From a bacterium (GTDB lineage: Bacteria; Patescibacteriota; Andersenbacteria; UBA10190), in assembly GCA_027624555.1 (NCBI GenBank), contig JAQBWN010000004.1, positions 1 through 48,650 on the forward strand: a stretch of 48,650 nt of DNA, given 5' to 3'. Under the pieces are notes generated by a model. It was not told the DNA's origin and searched no databases. It worked only from the letters and a program-made list of their open reading frames with translations. How positions within the stretch are numbered: position 1 is the stretch's first letter; each line of letters starts with the position of its first letter. The position numbers and the translations under genes are program-made. Shown piece by piece: positions 22,566-30,516 of this stretch.

Positions 22566-25045
22566 CTCCTTTGTTTTTTGTGATTAGTATTCTTCTTACA
22601 GTGGCAGCTGTTGGGGTTTTGATTATATTTTTTTTCATAGCTCTGAGGCAAAAAGCGCGCATGGCTCGATCGTTAGATGTTCAAATGCTTCAGGTGCTTT
22701 TACCAAAAGATTTAGAAACGCAGGAGCGTGAAGAGGGTATAGGGGAATCAATTAAAGAGCGTATTGCAGTGGCCGAACAATTCCTTTCAACACTTGTTGC
22801 GGTGCGTAGCACTGTGTTCGAACGGTTTATGTATGGCCCTCCTGTTTTAGTATTTGAAATTGTGGCTCGTCCAAATGGAGGAATTGTATTTTATGCGGGG
22901 ACGGAACGAAAATATATCGATCATTTAGAAAAGCAAATATATGCACACTATCCGGAAGCGGAAGTTACTGTTGCCAAGGAATATACGACATTTCATGAAC
23001 AGGACACTATCTTAGTTGCAGCGCTCGCACTGCGAAAAAAGAATTATTTGCCAATAGCTACATATAAAGAATTGGAAGTGGACCCAATGCAAGCGCTTAC
23101 TGGCGCACTTGCAAAAATTCAGGATACAGATGCAGCAATGATTCAGTATGTATTTTGCGTAGCATCTAAGAAAGAGCAACGACGCGCCCAAGTTGCTGCG
23201 TCTCGTACTATCAAAGGAAAGCAGGCGGATATTGCTTCTTCGTCATTTTCAATGAGCACGCTTCGATCTGCTCTTGTAACTTCTCAAGCAGATAGAGACA
23301 GGAAAGAGCAACGTGCTAGTCAAATTACTCCTCGAATGCAACAACGCGTAGATTTGGTTGAAGCAAAAATGGCAGAGCAGCAATTTTTGGTAAATATACG
23401 GGTTGTAGTTGCTGTGCACGACTCAACAGACGCAGAACGTGTATTTCAAGCCATTATTTCCTCGTTTGCGCAATACGATTTACCAGACTTGAATCAGCTG
23501 CGCGTGCGTGTCCCTCCCAATAAAAAAAAGTTTCTTGAACAAATGATTTTTCGGGTACCAAATACACAGAAAGCTTCCGTGCTCAGCACTACAGAACTTG
23601 CCTCGCTATATCATTTCCCGTTGCCTACCACTGCAACGCCAAACATTATATGGCGTGGCGCAAAAGCTGCACCGGCACCGGGCGGTATTCCAACGAGCGG
23701 AGTGTTGCTTGGAAATAATATATACAGAGGTATAGAGACTCCGGTGTATTTAGCAGAATCTGACAGGCGCAGGCATTTGTATTTAATAGGGCAAACGGGC
23801 ACAGGGAAAACGACGATGTTTTTGAATATGATTGTTCAGGATATTCAGGCCGGGCACGGTGTTGGAGTTATTGACCCTCACGGAGATTTAATTGAAGAAA
23901 TACTCCAGCATATTCCTCAAGAACGAGCAAAGGATGTTGTGCTGTTTGACCCGAGAGACAAAGATATGCCACTTGGGTTTAATATCCTTGAGGCAAAAGA
24001 CTCGAATCAGAAAGACTTAATCGTAAATGAGGTGGTGCAAATATTACAAAAACTGGCAGCCAGGCTTAATCCGGAATCTATTGGGCCGATGTTTGAGCAT
24101 TATTTGCGAAATGCGTTGCTGGCACTCGTTGAGGACGAGAACTCAACGCTCCTTGATGTGCCTCGAATGTTAGTGGACGAAAAGTTCCGGAATGCAATCA
24201 TTGCAAAAAATACCAACCCAACCGTGTTGCAGTTTTGGCAGCAGGAGTTTGCGCAGTCTCAACGGGGGCAAATGTCTGCAGATATGTTGAGTTATGTTAT
24301 TAGCAAGCTCGGGCGCTTTATCAGTAACGAGACGGTGCGCAATATTATTGGGCAAGCAAAGTCTTCATTTGATGTTCGGGAAGTTATGGATAACCAAAAA
24401 ATTCTCTTGTGTAATTTATCAAAGGGGCAGTTAGGAGATATTAATTCTGACCTTTTGGGGTTTGTGTTAGTTTCAAAAATTCAAATTGCGGCTCTTGGCA
24501 GAGCGAATATGCCCGAACACCAAAGAAAAGATTTTTATTTGTATCTTGATGAGTTTCAAAACTTTACTACAGACAGTATCGCGACTATTTTGTCTGAGGC
24601 ACGCAAATACAAATTGAATCTTAACCTTACGCATCAATTTATAAAGCAATTAGATGATCCTATTCGAGATGCAGTATTTGGAAACGTGGGCACTATACTC
24701 TCATATCGTATTGGAGTGGAAGACGGCGAGTTCATGGAGAAGCAGTTTGCTCCAGTGTTTACGCAGTATGATTTGGTAAATTTGCACCGGTTTACTGCAG
24801 TTATTCGTTTGCTTGCAAACGGTACTCCAGAGCGTTCGTTTAGCCTCTCTGGTGCTATGCCGCCACAGCACGGAAATCCAGAAGTGGCAGATGTAGTGAG
24901 GGCAAATTCTAGGCGCGAATATGGACGTTCAAAAAACGCCGTTGAAATGGATATATTGGGGAGGTTTCAAACTAAGCCGGTTATAAATACAGATCAAAAA
25001 CCTAATAACGATTATCATTCAGAATCTCTTTTTGATATTGGGTAA
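22562..25045 (+). CDS. VirD4/TraG-like type IV secretion ATPase
   Basis: A membrane-anchored P-loop ATPase of the conjugative coupling protein/HerA class, 827 aa. The start is ATG 22562 (MTPLFFVISILLTVAAVGVLIIFFFIAL), giving one N-terminal helix; the track start 24 codons upstream lies in the previous gene. A large N-terminal region follows, then Walker A LIGQTGTGKTTMFLN near residue 409, VGVIDPHGDLIEEIL, and Walker B DFYLYLDEFQNF. The TraG-like tail has NLTHQFIKQLDDPIRDAVFGNVGTILSYRIG. Such genes are common in CPR genomes without a full conjugation system, and no relaxase or pore gene is seen here. It may move DNA or protein across the membrane. Confidence 0.85.
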   Translation: MTPLFFVISILLTVAAVGVLIIFFFIALRQKARMARSLDVQMLQVLLPKDLETQEREEGIGESIKERIAVAEQFLSTLVAVRSTVFERFMYGPPVLVFEIVARPNGGIVFYAGTERKYIDHLEKQIYAHYPEAEVTVAKEYTTFHEQDTILVAALALRKKNYLPIATYKELEVDPMQALTGALAKIQDTDAAMIQYVFCVASKKEQRRAQVAASRTIKGKQADIASSSFSMSTLRSALVTSQADRDRKEQRASQITPRMQQRVDLVEAKMAEQQFLVNIRVVVAVHDSTDAERVFQAIISSFAQYDLPDLNQLRVRVPPNKKKFLEQMIFRVPNTQKASVLSTTELASLYHFPLPTTATPNIIWRGAKAAPAPGGIPTSGVLLGNNIYRGIETPVYLAESDRRRHLYLIGQTGTGKTTMFLNMIVQDIQAGHGVGVIDPHGDLIEEILQHIPQERAKDVVLFDPRDKDMPLGFNILEAKDSNQKDLIVNEVVQILQKLAARLNPESIGPMFEHYLRNALLALVEDENSTLLDVPRMLVDEKFRNAIIAKNTNPTVLQFWQQEFAQSQRGQMSADMLSYVISKLGRFISNETVRNIIGQAKSSFDVREVMDNQKILLCNLSKGQLGDINSDLLGFVLVSKIQIAALGRANMPEHQRKDFYLYLDEFQNFTTDSIATILSEARKYKLNLNLTHQFIKQLDDPIRDAVFGNVGTILSYRIGVEDGEFMEKQFAPVFTQYDLVNLHRFTAVIRLLANGTPERSFSLSGAMPPQHGNPEVADVVRANSRREYGRSKNAVEMDILGRFQTKPVINTDQKPNNDYHSESLFDIG

Positions 25046-25085
25046 TACATTGCGGTATGATGAAGCGGTATCTAATTATTAATTC

Positions 25086-26213
25086 ATGTATCCCATGTTT
25101 TCTCGTATAAAGTCTTTCGCACTCGCACACACAAATTGGACTATAGTGGCGGTCTTTGTTTTTTTACTTGTTATTCTCACGAGCGTGTACATGTGGCTTG
25201 CTCCAAATAATTCAGTTCGAAGGTATGTTTCAGAATCGATATTCGGCCAGCTTCCAATAGGGGGAATTCGGCCAGCAGGTGAGTTTACTATTCCTACCCC
25301 TCAAGTTAATCGGGAAACGAGCGGCCTTTCTGGCATGCCGTGCGCACATCCAAACAGACGCCCGATAGGTGTAATGCTTGCTGGGGACCCTATTAACCGG
25401 CCTATGTCTGGTTTTTCGAAGGCAGATATGGTGTTTGAGCTTCCTGTGCTTGTGAGTAACGTTACGCGCCTTACAGGGGTGTATCAGTGTGGAGAGCCGA
25501 CGGACATTGGGTCTGTTCGCTCAGTGCGACATGACTATCTTTTTCTGCTAGAAGGAATTGATGGAATTATGGCTCATTGGGGAGGCAGTTATCATGCATT
25601 AAACCGTATTGCGGCAGGAGAATTCCAGTCTATCAGCGCCTTGACTAATCCGCACAATGCGTTTTTCCGTAAAAACCATCTTCCGGCACCGTATAACGGT
25701 TTTACTACTTATGAGCGTTTATGGAATGCTGTAGAAAAACTTGGGATTAGAACAACAACAACATTCAAAGGATATAATTTTAAAGATGATGTTGCTCTGA
25801 GTGAAAGAATTGCAGGGGGGACGTTAGATATTGCGTGGCCTGGGGCATTCAGAGTGAGCTACGAATACAATAAGGATACAAACAGGTATCAGCGGTATTG
25901 GGCAGGGGTGAAGCAGATTGATGCAGAAGATAAACAAGTAGTTGCACCAAGTGCAATTGCCGTTATGAGAGCAACAAATACCTACGCAGATGGCGAGGGA
26001 GGGTATAACGAAATGGCTATTGAAGGAAAAGGGGATTTAACGGTGTATCAGGATGGTAAGGCTATTGTAGGCACATGGACAAAAAATGAATTAGAAAAGA
26101 AAGACCCTATTCACTTCTTGAACGATAAGGGGGAGCCGATAGTATTTACCAAGGGGCAGGTGTGGGTTATGGCGGTAGACCCTGCAATTGCGGTCAATTG
26201 GCAAGCAAAATGA
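25086..26213 (+). CDS. DUF3048 domain membrane-anchored protein (YerB-like)
   Basis: A 375-aa protein with an N-terminal membrane anchor (WTIVAVFVFLLVILTSVYMWL) and an extracellular DUF3048 region: RPIGVMLAGDPINRPMSGFSKADMVFELPV, DIGSVRSVRHDYLFLLEGIDGIMAHWGGS and, near the end, GEPIVFTKGQVWVMAVDP. The family is widespread in Gram-positive bacteria, with no firmly known function. The start may be 25086 or 25095; neither has a clear ribosome site. Its TGA overlaps the holA ATG (ATGA). Confidence 0.85.
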   Translation: MYPMFSRIKSFALAHTNWTIVAVFVFLLVILTSVYMWLAPNNSVRRYVSESIFGQLPIGGIRPAGEFTIPTPQVNRETSGLSGMPCAHPNRRPIGVMLAGDPINRPMSGFSKADMVFELPVLVSNVTRLTGVYQCGEPTDIGSVRSVRHDYLFLLEGIDGIMAHWGGSYHALNRIAAGEFQSISALTNPHNAFFRKNHLPAPYNGFTTYERLWNAVEKLGIRTTTTFKGYNFKDDVALSERIAGGTLDIAWPGAFRVSYEYNKDTNRYQRYWAGVKQIDAEDKQVVAPSAIAVMRATNTYADGEGGYNEMAIEGKGDLTVYQDGKAIVGTWTKNELEKKDPIHFLNDKGEPIVFTKGQVWVMAVDPAIAVNWQAK

Positions 26214-27121
26214 TCGAATATATCTTTGGGGACGATACATTTACGGCGCGAAAAAAAATTCATGAGCAAGCACGAAGTAACTCCGCTGCTATTCGCTTTG
26301 TAGATAAAGAGAATATACAAAGCGATTCACTCGAAGATATATTTAACTTTGCAAAAGGGTCTCTTTTTGGCAACGTATTGCTTGTTATTGAAGATCCATC
26401 CTTATTCCCAGAAGATGTACGTGAACGTATTCTTGAGTATTGCGAGAAAACAAAAACGGGAAATATTATTTTATGGGACAAGGGCGTAGATAAACGTCTT
26501 ACGTTTTATAAAAAAATAAAACAACTCGTATCTTCTCAGGAGTTGCAGCAACCAAAGTCTGAAGACGCAATGACTGCATGGATTATGAAATACGCGCCCG
26601 AGATTTCTCGAGATGTTTCTAGGGAGGTGGTTTCTAGGATCGGCTTTGATGTTTGGGCAGGTGCCAATGAAGCTGACAAGTTACGGGCTCTGCCGCATGC
26701 CGTACAAGTGTCAGACATTATAGAGTTTGTGGCGCAGAGAGATACTGCGTTTGCCACGGCATTTCCACTACTAGATGCAATTGTTCGTAAGCAACAAGTC
26801 CTTGCCATACGTTTACTTACGGAAATGTTGGATGACGGTGCGTCTGAACGATTTATTCTCGCAATGCTCGCATATCAGTTTCGTCTTTTTTTGGCGGTGA
26901 GAATGGGGAAGGATTCCGGGCAGGCAGTAGAAAGTATCCATCAAAAAACAGGATTTCACCCCATTGCTATTCAGAAAGCGATGCAGGGGGCAAGTAGGCT
27001 TTCCGTTGCTACAATAAGCGAAATAATGAGTAGAATATCCATGGTTGAAAAATCTCTCATTACAACAACAATGGACCCTCGGTCCATTGTTACGATGCTA
27101 ATAGTTGGTCTTTGCCGTTAA
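26210..27121 (+). CDS. holA: DNA polymerase III delta subunit
   Basis: HolA opens the beta clamp within the clamp loader. The 303-aa protein starts at ATG 26210 (MIEYIFGDDTFTARKKIHEQ), overlapping the upstream stop by 4 nt; the track start is 16 codons too early. Typical features are the FGDDTFTARKKI opening, LFGNVLLVIEDPSLF, GNIILWDKGVDKRLTFYKKI and a helical C-terminal collar domain (ILAMLAYQFRLFLAVRMG). Sequence divergence is high, as usual for delta. Its TAA shares the palindrome TTAA with the convergent rpsT stop. Confidence 0.8.
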   Translation: MIEYIFGDDTFTARKKIHEQARSNSAAIRFVDKENIQSDSLEDIFNFAKGSLFGNVLLVIEDPSLFPEDVRERILEYCEKTKTGNIILWDKGVDKRLTFYKKIKQLVSSQELQQPKSEDAMTAWIMKYAPEISRDVSREVVSRIGFDVWAGANEADKLRALPHAVQVSDIIEFVAQRDTAFATAFPLLDAIVRKQQVLAIRLLTEMLDDGASERFILAMLAYQFRLFLAVRMGKDSGQAVESIHQKTGFHPIAIQKAMQGASRLSVATISEIMSRISMVEKSLITTTMDPRSIVTMLIVGLCR

Positions 27122-27381
27122 GAGAGAGCTAATATTGCTTTTCGGAGACGGGATTTTTTGCGAGCCGCTTTGTTTGGATGAATAATGTTGCGCCTCGCTG
27201 CTTTATCTATAACACTTTCTGCTTTTGTAAGCTCCGCTAGAGCTGCTTTACTATCTTTGGCAACGAGCGCTTCTCGAATAGCTTTCATGGCAACTCGTAT
27301 TTTTTGACGCCAAACGTCATTTACGACACGTCGCCTGGCGCTGGTTCTGAGTGCTTTTTTTCCTGCATCTAGCTGTGGCAT
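27118..27381 (-). CDS. rpsT: 30S ribosomal protein S20
   Basis: S20 is a primary 16S rRNA-binding protein of the small subunit. I place the start at 27381 (MPQLDAGKKALRTSARRRVVNDVWRQ), giving 87 aa of basic helices with the family end NIIHPNKAARKKSRLRKAI. The 12-residue extension in the track is not S20-like. GATACT lies 7 nt before this ATG and no Shine-Dalgarno is present, even though this is a ribosomal protein. Its stop shares TTAA with holA. Confidence 0.93.
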   Translation of the reverse strand: MPQLDAGKKALRTSARRRVVNDVWRQKIRVAMKAIREALVAKDSKAALAELTKAESVIDKAARRNIIHPNKAARKKSRLRKAILALS

Positions 27382-27388
27382 AAAAAGA

Positions 27389-27394
27389 AGTATC
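27389..27394 (-). promoter_or_regulatory. -10 box GATACT, 7 nt before rpsT ATG
   Basis: GATACT-N7-ATG on the minus strand, predicted leaderless promoter for rpsT. Confidence 0.5.
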
Positions 27395-27420
27395 GCAAAG
27401 GTAGGGGGGAATGTCAATAG

Positions 27421-27470
27421 TTTAGCTTCGTTAGCTTATAGCTGCATTAGCTTCGTTAGCTTGCGTCGCG
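27421..27470. repeat. TAGCTTCGT/TAGCTGCAT short tandem repeats (copy 1)
   Basis: Tandem 9-mer-like units TAGCTTCGT, TAGCTTA, TAGCTGCAT, TAGCTTCGT, TAGCT beside family-A copy 2. The same arrangement occurs beside family-A copy 3 at 37435-37485. Confidence 0.6.
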
Positions 27471-27643
27471 TCGTTCCCCTCTACCCATATGGGGGAGAGG
27501 GACTAGCCCGCTGGCAGGGGTGAGGGCTGGCGTCGCATTGTAGTCTGCCCTCCAGCCGTCGCTAAAGCTATGGCCGGCAAAGCATCCGCCCAATTGCCTT
27601 GCCCACCGAAGCTCTTTGAGCGAAGGTGGGGGAGAAGGGAGCC
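27471..27643. repeat. Family-A composite palindromic element (copy 2)
   Basis: Fills the gap between truB and rpsT. It starts with CCCCTCTACCCATATGGGGGAGAGGG, continues GGGTGAGGGCTGGCGTCGCATTGTAGTCTGCCCTC (shared with copy 5), and ends in a nested hairpin CCCACC-GAA-GCTC-TTT-GAGC-GAA-GGTGGG at 27602-27630. It abuts the truB stop. I see no gene in it. Confidence 0.75.
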
Positions 27644-28534
27644 CTAACTCAGAAATATTTTCTTAGCTTTAATAGTCTTTTCGCTATTTTCTCTCATCCC
27701 AATCCCAAACAGCTTTTTATGCTCATCCATTAGCGCAATTGGCGTGTTTATTGGAGCATTTTCTTTACACTCCACTTCCCTGCCATTTTTTAATTTTGCG
27801 ACGTTGTCTTTAGAGAATGGTATAGATTTTATATGTTGTACGAGCTGTTCCAGCGGAATAATTGCAGAAAAAAGGTCTTTTGGAAGGTCTTTTATAAAAT
27901 ATGAATTTTCTATACTAAATAGTCCAATTGCGGTACGCGCAAGCGCAGAGCAGTATGCACCAGTGCCAAGCGTGCCCCCAATGTCGCGTGCAATAGATCT
28001 AATGTATGTTCCAGTGCTGCACTTTACCGAAATAGTCAGATTTGGATATTCGTAGCTCTCAAGCGTTATTTCGTGAATTGTTATAGGTCGAGGTTTTTTG
28101 AGCACCGTCTTCCCTGCTCGCGCTAAGTCATACATTTTCTGACCCTGTATTTTTATCGCAGCATAATCCGGCGGGATTTGGGATGTCTGGGCTTTGATTT
28201 GGTTGAGTGCGGCGAGGATTTCCGGCCTCCTCAACGCCTGGTGTTTCGCCGTTAACACCAGGCGTTTTCCCGGCCGGATTACGCCCGTGCTGTCATCCGT
28301 ATCACTCGTAGCTCCAAGCGTGAGAGTTGCCCTATATGTCTTTGGTAGTAAGTGCAGCTCATCTTGTAGTCGCGTAGCGTTCCCAAGTAATACAATGAGC
28401 ACTCCCGTTGCAAATGGATCCAAAGTCCCGCTGTGACCTAATTTTGTATTGCGCGGCAGGCCAGATTTTAGCCGTCTAATAACATCAAACGACGTCATTC
28501 CGGCTTCTTTGTTGATTAAAAGCGCTCCATTCAT
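27644..28534 (-). CDS. truB: tRNA pseudouridine-55 synthase TruB
   Basis: TruB makes pseudouridine 55 in the T-loop of tRNA. The 296-aa protein starts MNGALLINKEAGMTSFDVIRRL and has the catalytic GHSGTLDPFATGVLIVLLGNATRL (Asp of TLDP), TYRATLTLGATSDTDDSTG, IPPDYAAIKIQGQKMYDLARAG and CSTGTYIRSIARDIGGTLGTGA. A short C-terminal PUA-like tail is present. TATCCT lies 8 nt before the ATG, and the divergent gmd ATG is only 13 nt away, so both promoters overlap. Confidence 0.95.
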   Translation of the reverse strand: MNGALLINKEAGMTSFDVIRRLKSGLPRNTKLGHSGTLDPFATGVLIVLLGNATRLQDELHLLPKTYRATLTLGATSDTDDSTGVIRPGKRLVLTAKHQALRRPEILAALNQIKAQTSQIPPDYAAIKIQGQKMYDLARAGKTVLKKPRPITIHEITLESYEYPNLTISVKCSTGTYIRSIARDIGGTLGTGAYCSALARTAIGLFSIENSYFIKDLPKDLFSAIIPLEQLVQHIKSIPFSKDNVAKLKNGREVECKENAPINTPIALMDEHKKLFGIGMRENSEKTIKAKKIFLS

Positions 28535-28540
28535 TAATAT
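28535..28540 (+). promoter_or_regulatory. -10 box TAATAT, 7 nt before gmd ATG
   Basis: TAATAT-N7-ATG; begins immediately next to the truB ATG on the other strand. Overlapping divergent promoters with TATCCT (28543-28548, minus, N8 to truB). Confidence 0.5.
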
Positions 28541-28547
28541 ACAGGAT

Positions 28548-29501
28548 ATGACAAAATCAGCACTTATAACAGGAATAACAGGTCAAGACGGTTCCTATCT
28601 TACTGAGGTTCTTTTAGAGAAGGGCTACACTGTCCATGGCCTTGTCCAGCGAAGCGCCAATTATCAATATGAGAATATTGAGCATCTATTGCCAGATATC
28701 CATGTAATTACTGGTGACTTAGCAGACTTTTCTTCATTAGTACGTGCAGTAAAACAATCAGCGCCCGATGAAATTTATAACTTAGCTGCACAGTCATTCG
28801 TTAAAGCAAGCTGGGATATTCCGGAGCTTACGGGTGATATTACTGGAGTTGGAGTATGCCGCATGCTAGAGGCAATGCATCTGGAAGCTCCTGAGGCAAG
28901 ATTTTATCAGGCAAGTAGTAGTGAGATGTTTGGGAAAGTGTTAGAAACTCCTCAAAATGAGAACACTCCGTTTTATCCAAGAAGTCCGTACGGAGTATCA
29001 AAGGCGTATGGCCACTATGCTACAGTAAATTACCGAGAAAGCTTTAATTTGTATGCTTGTTCTGGAATTCTGTTTAATCATGAATCTCCTCGCCGTGGCA
29101 GAGAGTTTGTAACACGCAAAATCGCTATTGGAGTGTCTCGTATTAAGAAAGGCCTAGATACACAACTTAAGATGGGAAATATAGATGCAAAAAGAGACTG
29201 GGGATTTGCAGGAGATTACGTTGTTGCGATGTGGAAAATGTTGCAACAAGAAACACCAGAAGATTTTGTTGTTGGAACAGGGGAAACACACAGTGTGAAA
29301 GAGTTTCTTGAATTGGCCTTTGGTCACGTTGGCTTAAATTGGCAAGATTATGTTGTTGAAGATAGCGAGTTCATGAGACCCACAGAAGTAGATTTATTAC
29401 TTTCAGACCCATCAAAGGCAAAAGAAAAGCTCGACTGGACTCCAAAGGTATCGTTCCCTGATTTGGTTGCTATGATGGTTGATTCTGAGATGAAGGCATA
29501 A
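28548..29501 (+). CDS. gmd: GDP-mannose 4,6-dehydratase
   Basis: Converts GDP-mannose to GDP-4-keto-6-deoxymannose, an entry to deoxysugar glycans. The 317-aa SDR-extended enzyme has the NAD(P) loop TGITGQDGSYLTEVLLEKGYTVHG, catalytic ASSSEMFG and YGVSKAYGHY (YxxxK), and NHESPRRGREFVTRKI. Start 28548 (MTKSALITGITGQDG) is chosen over 28449 because the track extension overlaps truB on the other strand and TAATAT lies 7 nt upstream. It is followed 1 nt later by the reductase gene, with which it should make GDP-D-rhamnose or a related sugar. Confidence 0.94.
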   Translation: MTKSALITGITGQDGSYLTEVLLEKGYTVHGLVQRSANYQYENIEHLLPDIHVITGDLADFSSLVRAVKQSAPDEIYNLAAQSFVKASWDIPELTGDITGVGVCRMLEAMHLEAPEARFYQASSSEMFGKVLETPQNENTPFYPRSPYGVSKAYGHYATVNYRESFNLYACSGILFNHESPRRGREFVTRKIAIGVSRIKKGLDTQLKMGNIDAKRDWGFAGDYVVAMWKMLQQETPEDFVVGTGETHSVKEFLELAFGHVGLNWQDYVVEDSEFMRPTEVDLLLSDPSKAKEKLDWTPKVSFPDLVAMMVDSEMKA

Positions 29502-29502
29502 C

Positions 29503-30441
29503 ATGACTGAGCGGTCAGTCATTATTACTGGAGGGCTTGGGTTCGTAGGCAGGCATCTTATTCGTGAGTTGCAGAGCCAAGCTTCATTTTCTCGCATTAT
29601 CATTTTAGATAGATCGATTGAAAATCTGCCACTAGGAGTTGAGGGGCATGCGGTAGATATTACGAATTCAGAAACATACGCAGACATTTTACGCGATACT
29701 AAACCTGATTGGATTATTCATTTGGCTGCAGTTAGCTCAGTTGGATTTTCTTTGTCACACGAAGATATTACAAGAACAGTAAATGTGTTCGCCACAGAAG
29801 AACTCATAAAACAGACGATAGTGTTAGTCCCTACTGTAAAATTTTTAGTAATTAGCAGTGCAGATATTTATGGCGTTGCTCGGTCAGCGCCCATTGTTGA
29901 GCTTCCCCTTTCGGAAGCCAACCCAACAAATCCATACGGCAAAAGTAAGCTTGAAATGGAGCAGATTATAGAGCGAGACTATAATTCGTATTGCATTCGT
30001 GCTCGCCCATTCCCCCATATTGGCCCTGGGCAAAACACGGGGTTTGTAACTGCGGATTTTGCATCGCAAATTGTTGCTATTGAAAACGGAAAGCAACCGG
30101 CAGAAATACTAGTAGGAAATTTAGATGCAAAACGTGACTTCACGGATGTTCGCGATGTGGTGCGTGCGTATAGATTACTTATAGAAAAGGGCGAGCTGGG
30201 CGAGGTGTATCATGTCGCAAGCTCCCGGGCGTATAGCATTCAATTTATTTTAGATTCACTGATAGCGTTAAGTAGCTCGGAAATTCACATAAAACACGAT
30301 GAATCTCGCATGAGGCCGTCCGACACTCCCGTATTAATTGGCGACATTCAAAAAATAATAGCTGCAACTGGTTGGAAACCAGAAATTTCATTAGAAACAT
30401 CACTCAAAGACATTCTAGAAGATTGGCGAAGTAGGGTTTAA
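29503..30441 (+). CDS. rmd: NAD-dependent epimerase/dehydratase, probable GDP-4-keto-6-deoxymannose reductase
   Basis: A 312-aa extended SDR with TGGLGFVGRHLIREL (cofactor loop), AVSSVGFSLSHEDITRTVNVFATEEL, VISSADIYG and YGKSKLEMEQI (YxxxK), then RPFPHIGPGQNTGFVTADFASQI and LDAKRDFTDVRDVVRAYRLL. This is close to the RMD pattern, which reduces the Gmd product to GDP-D-rhamnose. It begins 1 nt after gmd, so they form an operon. Other 4-epimerases share the fold, so the exact product is an inference from the pairing. Confidence 0.82.
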   Translation: MTERSVIITGGLGFVGRHLIRELQSQASFSRIIILDRSIENLPLGVEGHAVDITNSETYADILRDTKPDWIIHLAAVSSVGFSLSHEDITRTVNVFATEELIKQTIVLVPTVKFLVISSADIYGVARSAPIVELPLSEANPTNPYGKSKLEMEQIIERDYNSYCIRARPFPHIGPGQNTGFVTADFASQIVAIENGKQPAEILVGNLDAKRDFTDVRDVVRAYRLLIEKGELGEVYHVASSRAYSIQFILDSLIALSSSEIHIKHDESRMRPSDTPVLIGDIQKIIAATGWKPEISLETSLKDILEDWRSRV

Positions 30442-30451
30442 GTACGTCTGC

Positions 30452-30515
30452 GTCACTCCGGCCCCCGAGCCGGAATCCATGTCGACCTGGATTCCGGGTC
30501 AAGCCCGGGATGACA
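30452..30515. repeat. Family-B palindromic element (copy 2)
   Basis: GTCACTCCGG...CCGGAATCCA-TGTCGACC-TGGATTCCGG...CCCGGGATGAC; the inner arms CCGGAATCCA/TGGATTCCGG are perfect over 10 bp. It fills the gap between the convergent reductase gene and the polytopic membrane protein gene. Confidence 0.8.
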
Positions 30516-30516
30516 A

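Noticed and set aside
22113-25045. A complete conjugation or type IV secretion system
   Set aside because: Only the coupling-type ATPase and one small membrane protein are present; no relaxase, pilus or pore genes, integrase or att sites.
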